Origin: Clostridiales bacterium
GTDB lineage: Bacteria > Bacillota > Clostridia > Oscillospirales > Oscillospiraceae
Reading direction: 5' to 3'
Assembly (NCBI GenBank): GCA_021202515.1
Contig: JAJQCW010000081.1
Span: 1 to 64,000, forward strand
DNA: 64,000 bases
Each line of letters begins with the position of its first letter. The first letter of the stretch is position 1. Made by a program: the position numbers and the translations under genes. Below are positions 46,533 to 55,091 of this stretch, one piece after another. Below the pieces are notes generated by a model. The model worked only from the letters and a program-made list of their open reading frames with translations, did no database searches and had not been told where the DNA came from.

Positions 46533-48458
46533 TCAAAGTTGGGTCATGGGGCGGTGGTGGAAATGGGGCTGCGCCCGTTCGGGCCGCCGGTGGACGCACC
46601 GCAGCACCACCGCCGTCATGGGCGGCAGCGACAGCAGCAGGCCGGAGCCGCCGGGTCCGCAGCTCTGGACGGAGCGCATTCCCTGGGTGCTGCTGATCTG
46701 GCCCTGGCCGCCGTAGGCCACGTCGTCGGTGGAAAAAACCACCTCGTAGGCCCCGCCGCAGGGGATGTTGATGCGGTGGCGGGCGTATTCCATCGTGGCG
46801 GAGAAGTTGGCGGCGACGAAGTAGTCGCAGCCGTCGTGCCCCTGGCGGACATAGACGATCAACTGATCCCGCGCACCGTTTTTGATCACCCGGAAGCTCT
46901 CGTCCGCGTCCCGCTCCCACAGGGCGGGGGTGGAGAGGTAGAAGTTGTTAGCCTCCCGGAAGAAGCGCTGCTGCTTCTGGTAGGTGTCGTACTGGAGCAG
47001 GTGCCAGTCCAGGGACTGGAGGCAGTTCCAGGAGTTGCGCTGGCCGAACTCGGTGCCCATCATGGTCAGCTTGCTGCCGGGCTGGGTCAGGAAAAAGAGG
47101 TAGAAGGCCCGCACCTGGGCGAACTGGGTGTGGTCGTCCCCCTGCATCCGGGCGGCCAGCGAGGGCCGAGGCGCGGCGATCAAATCGTGGGAAAGGGGGA
47201 GGACGCAACTGGAGGAGGGCCGTGGAGCCGCGGAGAAGATCGAGGTGGTCTGCCTGGGGTCGGTGAGCCGGGCCAGCATTTTTTCCACCCAGTCGGTGTT
47301 CCAGCAGTGGTCGAATCCGGTCAGCTCCTGTGGCTCCCCGGCATAGGTGGTCACAAAGGGGAACCGTTCGTGCATCACCTGGTTCATGCGGCTGATGAAT
47401 CCGGCGGCCTCTGTGGGGGTGCCGGTGAAGTGGAACCCGTCCACATGAAATTTTTCCAGCCAGAAGAAGGCGGCGGAAATCAGGAAGTTCTCCACCTCCG
47501 GCTTGGACAGGTCGAACTCGCAGACCCGGCTGGCCAGCTCCTCCTCGGAGGCGATGGGGGTGAGGGAAAACCTGGGGGAACGACCCGCCTGGGTGCCCTG
47601 CCGATACCGGGGGAGCATGTCCTTTTGCTCCTCGGTTTTGGGGGCGGGGGCCGGGTCGGGCATCCCGTAGCAGGGGGTGCCGTCGAACTGGTAGAGGGCG
47701 AAGTGGTCTTTTGGGAAGCCGGTGGAGACGCCGTCCAGCACCACGCTGACCCCCGCCTGGTGGAGCTGGTCCACCAGATACATGAAGTCGGTGGGGGTGC
47801 CGAACCGGGAGGTGACGGCGTAGTAGCCGGTGAGCTGGTAGCCCAGGCTCTCGTCCAGGGGGTGTTCCGCCACGGGCAGGAACTTGACCCCGGTGAAGCC
47901 CATTTCCTTCACGTAGGGGACGAGATATTCCGCGATGGTGCGGTAGTTCAGCACCTGGCCGTCGCCGGTGCGCCGCCAGGAGCCGAGGTGGACTTCGTAG
48001 AGGTTGATGGGGGCGGTTTTTCCGTCCCGGACCCGCTGGTCCCGGTAGCGGAGCCAGCCCTCGTCCCCCCACTGGTAGCCCTCCAGGTCGTAGAGCTTGG
48101 AGGCGGTGCCGGGACGGGTCTCGGCGTGGAATGCGTAGGGGTCGGCCTTTTTCAGCAAGGCCCCCTCCGCCGTGTGAATGGCGTATTGATAGCGGTCATA
48201 TTGGGCCAGGCCGGGGATGAACAGCGACCACAGGCCGCCGGTTTCCCGGACCATGGGGTGGCTCTCCGGCTGCCAGCCGTTGAAGTCCCCGATGACGGAG
48301 ACCCCCTGGGCCGCAGGCGCCCAGACGCGAAAACGCCAACCTTCGCGCCCGTTTTCGCTGGCCGGATGGCTCCCCATGAAATCGTAGCAATTGTAACAGC
48401 CAGAGGAAGAAAGAGCGGATTTTTCGGCGGCAGACGGGGCAGAAGGTTTCAGATCCAT
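46533..48458 (-). CDS. glgB: GlgB-like (GH13 branching enzyme-like) protein with degenerate catalytic motifs
   Basis: CBM48-like FRVWAPAAQGVSVIGDFNGW; NLYEVHLGSWRR; MGTEFGQRNSWNCLQSLDWHLL; but HVDGFHFTGT, DGVSTGFPKD and SHDLIAAP replace canonical motifs. Confidence 0.85.
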   Translation of the reverse strand: MDLKPSAPSAAEKSALSSSGCYNCYDFMGSHPASENGREGWRFRVWAPAAQGVSVIGDFNGWQPESHPMVRETGGLWSLFIPGLAQYDRYQYAIHTAEGALLKKADPYAFHAETRPGTASKLYDLEGYQWGDEGWLRYRDQRVRDGKTAPINLYEVHLGSWRRTGDGQVLNYRTIAEYLVPYVKEMGFTGVKFLPVAEHPLDESLGYQLTGYYAVTSRFGTPTDFMYLVDQLHQAGVSVVLDGVSTGFPKDHFALYQFDGTPCYGMPDPAPAPKTEEQKDMLPRYRQGTQAGRSPRFSLTPIASEEELASRVCEFDLSKPEVENFLISAAFFWLEKFHVDGFHFTGTPTEAAGFISRMNQVMHERFPFVTTYAGEPQELTGFDHCWNTDWVEKMLARLTDPRQTTSIFSAAPRPSSSCVLPLSHDLIAAPRPSLAARMQGDDHTQFAQVRAFYLFFLTQPGSKLTMMGTEFGQRNSWNCLQSLDWHLLQYDTYQKQQRFFREANNFYLSTPALWERDADESFRVIKNGARDQLIVYVRQGHDGCDYFVAANFSATMEYARHRINIPCGGAYEVVFSTDDVAYGGQGQISSTQGMRSVQSCGPGGSGLLLSLPPMTAVVLRCVHRRPERAQPHFHHRPMTQL

Positions 48459-48713
48459 TGAGAAATCTCCTAAAGTGTTTTTTGAAAAAGAGAAAAATCA
48501 GGCACTGGAATAATGTCAAAAGAGCAAAAAAAGTAGGGAATATCTTTGTTGAAATTATACAATACGAATTGAGAAGTGTCAAGCGCTATTCGGTATGTTC
48601 TCCATAAAAAAAGAGAAAAGTTGTTTGTGGAACCGGAATATGTGCCGATGGAAGGGGAAACGGGGCAGGTTTTTCGGGGGAAAGGCGTACAACAGTACCT
48701 ACTCAAAACAACA

Positions 48714-48742
48714 AGGCGCACCCTCACGGGTGCGCCCTGCGC
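48714..48742 (-). terminator. Hairpin downstream of the DUF1540 gene
   Basis: GGCGCACCC-TCAC-GGGTGCGCC, followed on the minus strand by TTGTTGTTTT. Confidence 0.65.
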
Positions 48743-48778
48743 ATTAATCGGTTTTCTCTGTCAAGTTGAACCGGCGGT

Positions 48779-48961
48779 TCAGCAGCCGCACTTCCGGCCG
48801 CTGGCCTCGAAAGACGCGCATTCGGTGCAGTCGCAGCTCTTGGGGCGGGCGTCGCCGCAGCAGCCCACCTTGATGGCGTTCAGGGTGCAGAAATCCTTAT
48901 TGCCAGCGTGATAGGCGCAGGAAGTCACGTTACATTCGATGCTGTGATTGATCTTATCCAT
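48779..48961 (-). CDS. DUF1540 domain protein
   Basis: MDKINHSIECNVTSCAYHAGNKDFCTLNAIKVGCCGDARPKSCDCTECASFE, Cys-rich. Confidence 0.88.
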   Translation of the reverse strand: MDKINHSIECNVTSCAYHAGNKDFCTLNAIKVGCCGDARPKSCDCTECASFEASGRKCGC

Positions 48962-49054
48962 ACCTTGGTTCCTCCTTCATGTGGTTGGGTACACCGTCAG
49001 TATGGACAGTTGGGCGGATTTTATGCGTGGCTGCTAACTTTTCTCTGCTGTATG

Positions 49055-49124
49055 TGTAGGGGCGGCGCTCCGCCGCCCGCAAAGAAAAATGGAGTTTACC
49101 GGGCGGCCACGGGCCGCCCCTACA
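49055..49124. repeat. Family A palindromic repeat
   Basis: TGTAGGGGCGGCGCTCCGCCGCCC...GGGCGGCCACGGGCCGCCCCTACA. Confidence 0.85.
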
Positions 49125-49181
49125 GGTGTGTGGTAGGATTTTCAAGCGAAGCTGCTTTAGCTGGTTCAGAGAAAGGGCACT

Positions 49182-49718
49182 TTACAACTTTTTCGGCGCA
49201 AATTCCCCCGCCAGGGGCAGCGACGCCTGGGCCAGGGCGATGTACTCCTGCGTGTTGGCCCTGGTGTGGGCCTGCTCCGCCTCGGTGGTGGGACGGACGA
49301 GCTTGGCGGGGACGCCCATGACCAGCCAGCCGTCGGGGACCACCATATTCCCCGTCACCAGCGCGCCCGCGCCGACGATGCAGTTTTTCCCGACCACGCA
49401 GCCGGAGAGCAGCGTGGCCCCCATGCCCACCAGGGAGTTGTCCCCCACGGTGCAGCTATGGACGATGGCCCCGTGGCCCAGCACGCAGCCCGCGCCCACC
49501 TGCAACGGTGCGCCGGTGTCGCAGTGGAGGATGCAGCCGTCCTGGACGTTGGCGCCCTCCCCCACGGTGATGGCGTCGTCGTCCCCCCGGAGGACCGCGC
49601 CGTACCAGAGGTTTACGTCCTTGCCGCAGCGTACTTTGCCGATGACGACGGCGGTCTCCGCCGCCCGGACGGTGGGGTGGAGCTGGGGCGCTACGCCGCG
49701 AAAGGGTTTTAGAATCAT
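49182..49718 (-). CDS. Gamma-class carbonic anhydrase-like hexapeptide protein
   Basis: Left-handed beta-helix; NLWYGAVLRGDDDAITVGEGANVQDGCILHCD, GHGAIVHSCTVGDNSLVGMGA. Confidence 0.9.
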   Translation of the reverse strand: MILKPFRGVAPQLHPTVRAAETAVVIGKVRCGKDVNLWYGAVLRGDDDAITVGEGANVQDGCILHCDTGAPLQVGAGCVLGHGAIVHSCTVGDNSLVGMGATLLSGCVVGKNCIVGAGALVTGNMVVPDGWLVMGVPAKLVRPTTEAEQAHTRANTQEYIALAQASLPLAGEFAPKKL

Positions 49719-49785
49719 CGTGGGTCCCTCCTGTGGTTGTAGTATGACCATCATACCGTAAAACGCGAAAAAAGGCAAGGCGAGG

Positions 49786-49822
49786 CAATTAGCAATTGGC
49801 AATGTGCAATGTGCAATGATGG
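49786..49822. repeat. Family C heptameric repeat
   Basis: CAATTAGCAATTGGCAATGTGCAATGTGCAATGATG. Confidence 0.8.
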
Positions 49823-49927
49823 GGGAAACCGGCCCTGCGCTGTCGCTCTGCGGCGCTGCTTTTTCTGTCCCCGCGCATGATTTCAGATGTTCATGGCGGG
49901 CCAGGCGACTTTTTTCATCGTTCCGCC

Positions 49928-49998
49928 TGTAGGGGCGGCGCTCCGCCGCCCTGGGTAAGATGGTGGTTCCTGCGGGCGGCCACGCTCACGCCCCTACA
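49928..49998. repeat. Family A palindromic repeat (one arm degenerate)
   Basis: TGTAGGGGCGGCGCTCCGCCGCCC...GGGCGGCCACGCTCACGCCCCTACA. Confidence 0.8.
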
Positions 49999-50065
49999 GG
50001 AATCCCCGCGTCCCCGCGCATGATTTCCCCGCCGCCGCATAGAGTAAGGGGTGGAGGTGGCGCAT

Positions 50066-50281
50066 ATGGACTTGAAAAACGGAGCGATCACGGTGGGCGA
50101 GGTACTGGACTATCCCGGTGCGCGGGACATCCTGCGGACCTACTTCCCCCAGGTGGCGGACAACGCCCTGCTGCTGGGCATGGCCCGGAGCTGGACCCTG
50201 AACCGGGTGCTGCGGCAGGTGGGCGGTCAGGTGGACGCCGGACGGGTGCGGCAGATGCGGCAGGAGCTGGAGAATTTGTGA
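50066..50281 (+). CDS. Small uncharacterized protein
   Basis: MDLKNGAITVGEVLDYPGARDILRTYFPQVADNALLLGMARSWTLNRVLRQVGGQVDAGRVRQMRQELENL; ATG at 50066 within ORF 50051..50281. Confidence 0.6.
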   Translation: MDLKNGAITVGEVLDYPGARDILRTYFPQVADNALLLGMARSWTLNRVLRQVGGQVDAGRVRQMRQELENL

Positions 50282-50315
50282 CAATTAGCAATTAGCAGTG
50301 TGCAATGTGCAATGA
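50282..50315 (+). repeat. Family C heptameric repeat directly after a stop codon
   Basis: CAATTAGCAATTAGCAGTGTGCAATGTGCAATGATG. Confidence 0.85.
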
Positions 50316-50407
50316 TGTGGGGAACCCGGCCCGGCACCGTCGCCTTGCGGCGAGGGAAGGTCGTGTTTTCCGAGGGCAAATCTGCGAGGGAAAAGGTCCA
50401 AAACCCG

Positions 50408-50438
50408 GTAATTGCTAATTGCAAATTGCAAATTGTCA
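50408..50438 (-). repeat. Family C heptameric repeat overlapping the CmpB-like stop
   Basis: On the minus strand: TGACAATTTGCAATTTGCAATTAGCAATTACC. Confidence 0.85.
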
Positions 50439-50963
50439 AACGTACCACTTCAGGCTGTCCGTGTCCTCCGTCCTTCGGAGGACATGGCCGGTCAGGGCGA
50501 AATCCACCGCGAACACCATGCCCAGGGGCGCCAGCAGCAGGTCCGGCAAGGCGGCCACGACGCCCGCCACCAGGGGCTGGAGCCAGAACACCAGCGGCAG
50601 GCTCAGCAGGCTCCAGGCGATGGAAAAGGGCAGGCACACCCGCCCGTGGATGCTGCCGGGCAGCCCGCTGTAATCCCAGAAGGACACCCGCCACACCTTT
50701 TCGTAAAACAGGCTCATCAGGTACTCCGCAGCCGTGGCCACCAGCGCCGCCGCAGGCAGCAGCAGCCACACCCGCGTGCGCACAAAAGCGGGCAGCGCCA
50801 AAATCGCCGCCGCCCCCAGCCCGTACACCGGGCACATGGGCAGGACAAGCATACACTTCCGGTCCTTCTTGTCGGAGCCTGTGACCCAGGCAAAGGCCAC
50901 CTCCAGGCCGAAGCCCGCCACGCTGTAGAAAAAAATCGACCAAATCACGTCCAATTTTATCAC
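50436..50963 (-). CDS. CmpB-like putative ABC transporter permease (PF06541-type) membrane protein
   Basis: IFFYSVAGFGLEVAFAWVTGSDKKDRKCMLVLPMCPVYGLGAAAI...VSFWDYSGLPGSIHGRVCLPFSIAWSLLSL. Confidence 0.8.
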   Translation of the reverse strand: MIKLDVIWSIFFYSVAGFGLEVAFAWVTGSDKKDRKCMLVLPMCPVYGLGAAAILALPAFVRTRVWLLLPAAALVATAAEYLMSLFYEKVWRVSFWDYSGLPGSIHGRVCLPFSIAWSLLSLPLVFWLQPLVAGVVAALPDLLLAPLGMVFAVDFALTGHVLRRTEDTDSLKWYV

Positions 50964-51010
50964 CGAAATCTAGCATGGCTCCAAAACCGCAAAACATACG
51001 AGGAAAAGAA

Positions 51011-51039
51011 TTGTACCTTTCGGCAAGACGTGATATAAT
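51011..51039 (+). promoter_or_regulatory. Sigma-A-like promoter for pyrB
   Basis: TTGTAC, 17-bp spacer, extended -10 TGATATAAT. Confidence 0.7.
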
Positions 51040-51051
51040 ACTTCGCGGAAA

Positions 51052-52155
51052 TTGAAAACTGGCCTGTATTGCAGAAGGATGGAGGAAAACCCTGTGAGCT
51101 TTCGGCATCTGATCGACTTTGGAGACCTGTCCCGCCAGGAGTGGGAAGAGCTGTACGCCCGCTGCGCCAAAATCATGGACGACCCCGACGCCTATATGGA
51201 GGGGTGCCGTGGCCGGGTGCAGGCCAACCTGTTCTATGAGCCGTCCACCCGGACGAACTTTTCCTTCCAGACCGCCATGCTCCGGCTGGGCGGCAAGGTG
51301 TTCGGCTTTGCCGACCCCAAAAGCTCCTCCACCGCCAAGGGCGAATCGTTGAAGGACACCATTAAGATGGTGTCCGCCTACGCGGACGTCATCGTCATGC
51401 GCAGCCCTAAGGAGGGCGCGGCCAAAGCCGCCTCCATTTACTCCGAAACGCCGGTCATCAACGCCGGGGACGGCGGCCATATGCACCCCACTCAGACCCT
51501 GGCCGACCTGACTACCATCCAGCGCTACCGGGGCAGCATCGACGACCTGAACATCGGGCTGTGCGGCGACCTGAAAAATGGCCGCACCGTCCACTCCCTC
51601 ATCAAGGCCCTGGCCAAGTTCGACAACATCCGGTTTTACCTCATCGCTCCCCGCGAGCTGGCGGTGCCGGAGTATATGCGGGCCTTCATGCGGGAGCGGG
51701 GCATGAAGTTCGTGGAGGTGACGGGCCTGGAGCCGGTCATCCCCATGCTGGACGTGCTGTATATGACCCGCATCCAGCAGGAGCGGTTTTCCAGCCCCTG
51801 GGAGTATGAGCAGGTCCGGGGCATCTACGTGCTGACCCGGAAAAAGCTGGAGCGGGCCAAGCCCGACATGATGGTGCTGCACCCCCTGCCCCGGGTGGAC
51901 GAGATCTCCGTGGACGTGGACGACGACCCCAGGGCCTATTACTTCGAGCAGGCCCGCTGCGGCATGTACATCCGCATGGCGCTGCTGATGGACCTGGCCA
52001 ACCAGCCCCACCGCATCCCCGGCCCCGTGGAGATCGGCGCCACGCCCCGGTGCAGCAACCCCAACTGCATCACCCAGAGCGAGAAGTACCTGCCCCCGCT
52101 GACCAAGCTGGTGGGCGGCGTGGAGTGCTGCGCCTACTGCGACAAGGAGTTGTGA
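51052..52155 (+). CDS. pyrB: Aspartate carbamoyltransferase catalytic chain with C-terminal PyrI-like zinc tail
   Basis: FYEPSTRTNFSFQTAMLRLGG; HPLPRVDEI; tail CSNPNCITQSEKYLPPLTKLVGGVECCAYCDKEL. Likely start at an internal ATG (51079) or GTG. Confidence 0.94.
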   Translation: MKTGLYCRRMEENPVSFRHLIDFGDLSRQEWEELYARCAKIMDDPDAYMEGCRGRVQANLFYEPSTRTNFSFQTAMLRLGGKVFGFADPKSSSTAKGESLKDTIKMVSAYADVIVMRSPKEGAAKAASIYSETPVINAGDGGHMHPTQTLADLTTIQRYRGSIDDLNIGLCGDLKNGRTVHSLIKALAKFDNIRFYLIAPRELAVPEYMRAFMRERGMKFVEVTGLEPVIPMLDVLYMTRIQQERFSSPWEYEQVRGIYVLTRKKLERAKPDMMVLHPLPRVDEISVDVDDDPRAYYFEQARCGMYIRMALLMDLANQPHRIPGPVEIGATPRCSNPNCITQSEKYLPPLTKLVGGVECCAYCDKEL

Positions 52156-52201
52156 GCCGGAGAAGGATTTTTCAGTTCCCGTAAAATAACGCAAAAAAAT
52201 G

Positions 52202-52230
52202 TTGACAAAGACCGCCCGCTGTGGTATCAT
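52202..52230 (+). promoter_or_regulatory. Promoter for the tRNA cluster
   Basis: TTGACA, 17-bp spacer, TATCAT. Confidence 0.8.
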
Positions 52231-52251
52231 CTTTTAGCTGGCAACCGATCC

Positions 52252-52325
52252 GCGGGTGTAGTTCAATGGTAGAATCCCAGCCTTCCAAGCTGGTCGCGTG
52301 GGTTCGATTCCCATCACCCGCTCCA
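52252..52325 (+). tRNA. tRNA-Gly(TCC)
   Basis: Cloverleaf GCGGGTG...CACCCGC-TCCA; anticodon TCC; CCA encoded. Confidence 0.95.
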
Positions 52326-52357
52326 TTTTTTCCAGCGAGCGTTTTTCGCTCCCATAT

Positions 52358-52434
<77 letters not shown>

Positions 52435-52513
52435 TTTTCGCCTCGGCTGCGGCGGGTCTGGCCTGCGGAGGCGGCTCTTTTGAGCGCAGCGGCGCAGCAA
52501 TTTTATATTCTAT

Positions 52514-52591
<78 letters not shown>

Positions 52592-52676
52592 TTGATTCCC
52601 TTTGGAAGTTCGTCAGGCAGGGCAGGAGCAAGCGTCTTCCGCCTCTGGCGTTCTGTTTTTGTGGTGCTGTCGAGAT

Positions 52677-52751
52677 TGGGATGTCGCCAAGCGGTAAGGC
52701 AAAGGACTTTGACTCCTTGATCCGTGGGTTCGAATCCCGCCATCCCAGCCA
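52677..52751 (+). tRNA. tRNA-Gln(TTG)
   Basis: TGGGATG...CATCCCA-GCCA; anticodon loop CTTTGAC. Confidence 0.95.
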
Positions 52752-52776
52752 CAAAACCCTAAAATCGAACAAACAT

Positions 52777-52852
52777 GATTCAGTAGCTCAGTCGGCAGAG
52801 CATCTGCCTTTTAAGCAGAGGGTCCGGGGTTCGAGCCCCCGCTGGATCACCA
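52777..52852 (+). tRNA. tRNA-Lys(TTT)
   Basis: GATTCAG...CTGGATC-ACCA; anticodon loop CTTTTAA. Confidence 0.95.
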
Positions 52853-52854
52853 AA

Positions 52855-52887
52855 ACCGCCGCGGTGAAGAACCGCGGCGGTCTTTTT
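52855..52887 (+). terminator. Terminator of the tRNA cluster
   Basis: ACCGCCGCGGT-GAAGA-ACCGCGGCGGT-CTTTTT. Confidence 0.9.
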
Positions 52888-52935
52888 GCGTTTCTGGGTG
52901 GGTTTAGGCGTTCTGTTGGCTCAGCCGGGCGCAGG

Positions 52936-52999
52936 AAACCCCTCCGCCACCGCCAAAGGCGGCGGCCCTCCTCCCCTTTCAGAGGAGGCAAGAGGGGTG
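52936..52999. repeat. Family B repeat
   Basis: AAACCCCTCCGCCACCGCCAAAGGCGGCGGCCCTCCTCCCCTTTCAGAGGAGGCAAGAGGGG. Confidence 0.8.
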
Positions 53000-53078
53000 G
53001 TCGGTTGCAAAATGATAGTTCTTCGTGGAAAACTTGTGCTATGCTGGACAAAAACGCAAATCAAACGGCAAGCACTGG

Positions 53079-53114
53079 CCCAGCTAACAGCTAACAGCTA
53101 AGAGCTAACGGCTA
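53079..53114 (-). repeat. Family D heptameric repeat containing the thiT stop codon
   Basis: On the minus strand: TAGCCGTTAGCTCTTAGCTGTTAGCTGTTAGCTG. Confidence 0.85.
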
Positions 53115-53669
53115 ATTGCGCAAATCCTCCCCGCGGAAATACTTCCCTAACGGCTTTGCCAGCAGCACGAACACCACCAGGGTAATGACAGTGTTCAGGC
53201 CCATATAGACGATGTTGTAGAGGAAGGAATAGACCCAGGGATTGCCCATGGGCAGGCCCAGGAACACGTCGGGCATATAGGAGGCCCAGACGGTGGCTCC
53301 CACCACCCAATGCACCAGGAACCGGGCCAGACAGCCGATGACGGTGCCGATGTAAATGCCGCCTTTTTTGCCCTTCATGACACCGGCCAGGCCCAGAGCG
53401 GTGAAGGCCACCAGGTAGTCCCCGATGATGGACTGCCAGCCCAGGGCGAAGCCGCCGTCAAAGACGAATTGCAGCACGCCAAAGACGAACCCGGCCAGCA
53501 GACCGGAGCCAAGCCCCCACCGGACGGCGAATAGGATCATGGGCACCATGGCCAGCACCACGGAGCCGCCCCAGGGCATCTCCCACAGCTTGATCATGCT
53601 GAGGATCTGGGCGGCGGCCACCATCAGCGCGCCCTCGCAGAGCATCCTCACCCGCGTATGCGTATTCAT
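53112..53669 (-). CDS. thiT: ECF-type thiamine transporter substrate-binding subunit ThiT
   Basis: SMIKLWEMPWGGSVVLAMVPMILFAVRWGLGSGLLAGFVFGVLQ; downstream of a TPP riboswitch. Confidence 0.92.
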   Translation of the reverse strand: MNTHTRVRMLCEGALMVAAAQILSMIKLWEMPWGGSVVLAMVPMILFAVRWGLGSGLLAGFVFGVLQFVFDGGFALGWQSIIGDYLVAFTALGLAGVMKGKKGGIYIGTVIGCLARFLVHWVVGATVWASYMPDVFLGLPMGNPWVYSFLYNIVYMGLNTVITLVVFVLLAKPLGKYFRGEDLRN

Positions 53670-53783
53670 AAAAACAACCTCCTAAATGAGAAAATTTGGC
53701 AATTCCTTTTGCGCGGCTTCATGCAGAAAGCCTGCCATCTGTTGGGCAAATACACACACGGTTTTGATTTTTACTGCCGTATG

Positions 53784-53852
53784 TGTAGGGGCGGCCCTTG
53801 GCCGCCCGCGTCCAGAGCGCAGTTCCCAGGGCGGCCACGGGCCGCCCCTACA
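53784..53852. repeat. Family A palindromic repeat in the thiT leader
   Basis: TGTAGGGGCGGCCCTTGGCCGCCC...GGGCGGCCACGGGCCGCCCCTACA. Confidence 0.85.
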
Positions 53853-53911
53853 GGAATGTGGTAAACTTCCCGTACAAATTGACGGAGGCCGATGCAAAGG
53901 GATAACCATCA

Positions 53912-53950
53912 GGAAAAAATTCCGCCGCGCTGTTCCAAACAACGCGGCGG
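53912..53950 (-). terminator. Intrinsic terminator of the TPP riboswitch expression platform
   Basis: On the minus strand: CCGCCGCG-TTGTTTGGAACAG-CGCGGCGG-AATTTTTT. Confidence 0.85.
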
Positions 53951-53984
53951 GAAGTCGGCGCATCTGCGCCCGAAAGGCGAATAA

Positions 53985-54080
53985 GCTCCCTCCGCCGGCA
54001 TTGCCCGGATCAGGTTCAAGGGACAGGAGGCTGCACTTCGCCTCCATCTCAGCCGGGGATGGCCCCCAGCGCCCCTGCGG
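53985..54080 (-). ncRNA. TPP riboswitch (THI element)
   Basis: On the minus strand: CAGGGGCGCTGGG...GGCTGAGATGG...CCCTTGAACCTGATCCGGGCAATGCCGGCGGAGGGA. Confidence 0.95.
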
Positions 54081-54119
54081 TAGATTTCATTTTACACGCT
54101 GACGCATGAATGTCAAGCC

Positions 54120-55076
54120 TCAATACACCACGTTTTTCAACGGCTCCCCCCTGTTCCACCGGCGGAGGTTCTCACAGCAGATGTCACAGATGCTGTTCTC
54201 GATGGCGTCCAGCCGCCCGAAGGAACCGCCGGACACGTGGGGCGTGATGAGGCAGTTCTCCGCGCTCCACAGAGGATGGTCTTTGGGCAGCGGTTCCGGG
54301 TCGGTCACGTCCAGCGCCGCGCCGCGAAGCTGGCCCCGGTTCAGAAGCTCCGCCAATGCGTCGCAGTCCACGAAGTTGCCCCGGCCCACGTTGACCAGCA
54401 CCGCCCCCGGCTTCATCAGATTCAGCCGCCGCCGGTTCAGATATCGGCGGGTCTCGCCGTTGTAAGGCAGGCAGCCCACCACCACGTCGGCCTTGGGGAG
54501 CCACGCCTCCGCCTCCTCCAGGGTGCAAAGGGCGTGGAAATCAGGCCGGGGTTTGGAGGCGTCCCGGCAGACCCCGACCGTATAGGCGTCAAACCCCCGG
54601 AGCCGCCGGGCGGTCTCGCCGCCCAGGTTGCCCGCGCCGAAGATCAGCACCATGGCCCCGTCCAGGGAACCGATGGGGCCTCTGTCCGCCCACTCCCGCC
54701 GCTGCTGCTGGCTCCAGTAGCCCGGCAGGTTCTGGAGCAGCGCCAGCGCCTGGCCCAGCACATACTGGGAGATGGCCACCCCAAACGCGCCGCTGGCGTT
54801 GGTGAGACGCACCCCCGCCGGAAACGGCACCGGCCCCTGGGTGTAGTTGTCGAACCCCGCCCAGGTCAACTGTACCCAGCGCAAGGTCTTGCTCTCCCCC
54901 AGCAGGGCGGGGTCCGGCCCGCCCAGGACCACCTGGGCGGTAGAGAGGGCGCGGCGCACCTGGTCCGCTGGGGCGTCCTGGGGCAGAAACACCAGCTCCC
55001 AGCCCGCGCCTGCGGCCTCCCGGATGCGCTCCACATGATGGGGCCGGAAGGGGGCCATGACGAGCAGTTGGTTCAT
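54120..55076 (-). CDS. D-2-hydroxyacid dehydrogenase family protein
   Basis: VLIFGAGNLGGETARRLRGFDAYTVGVCR Rossmann motif; NVGRGNFVD; TDPEPLPKDHPLW. Confidence 0.9.
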   Translation of the reverse strand: MNQLLVMAPFRPHHVERIREAAGAGWELVFLPQDAPADQVRRALSTAQVVLGGPDPALLGESKTLRWVQLTWAGFDNYTQGPVPFPAGVRLTNASGAFGVAISQYVLGQALALLQNLPGYWSQQQRREWADRGPIGSLDGAMVLIFGAGNLGGETARRLRGFDAYTVGVCRDASKPRPDFHALCTLEEAEAWLPKADVVVGCLPYNGETRRYLNRRRLNLMKPGAVLVNVGRGNFVDCDALAELLNRGQLRGAALDVTDPEPLPKDHPLWSAENCLITPHVSGGSFGRLDAIENSICDICCENLRRWNRGEPLKNVVY

Positions 55077-55091
55077 AAAAATGCGCCTCCT

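Noticed and set aside
46500-48461. 653-aa plus-strand ORF opposite glgB, considered as an alternative explanation for the degenerate GlgB
   Set aside because: No recognisable motifs; the minus-strand frame keeps CBM48 and branching-enzyme fold motifs over its whole length.
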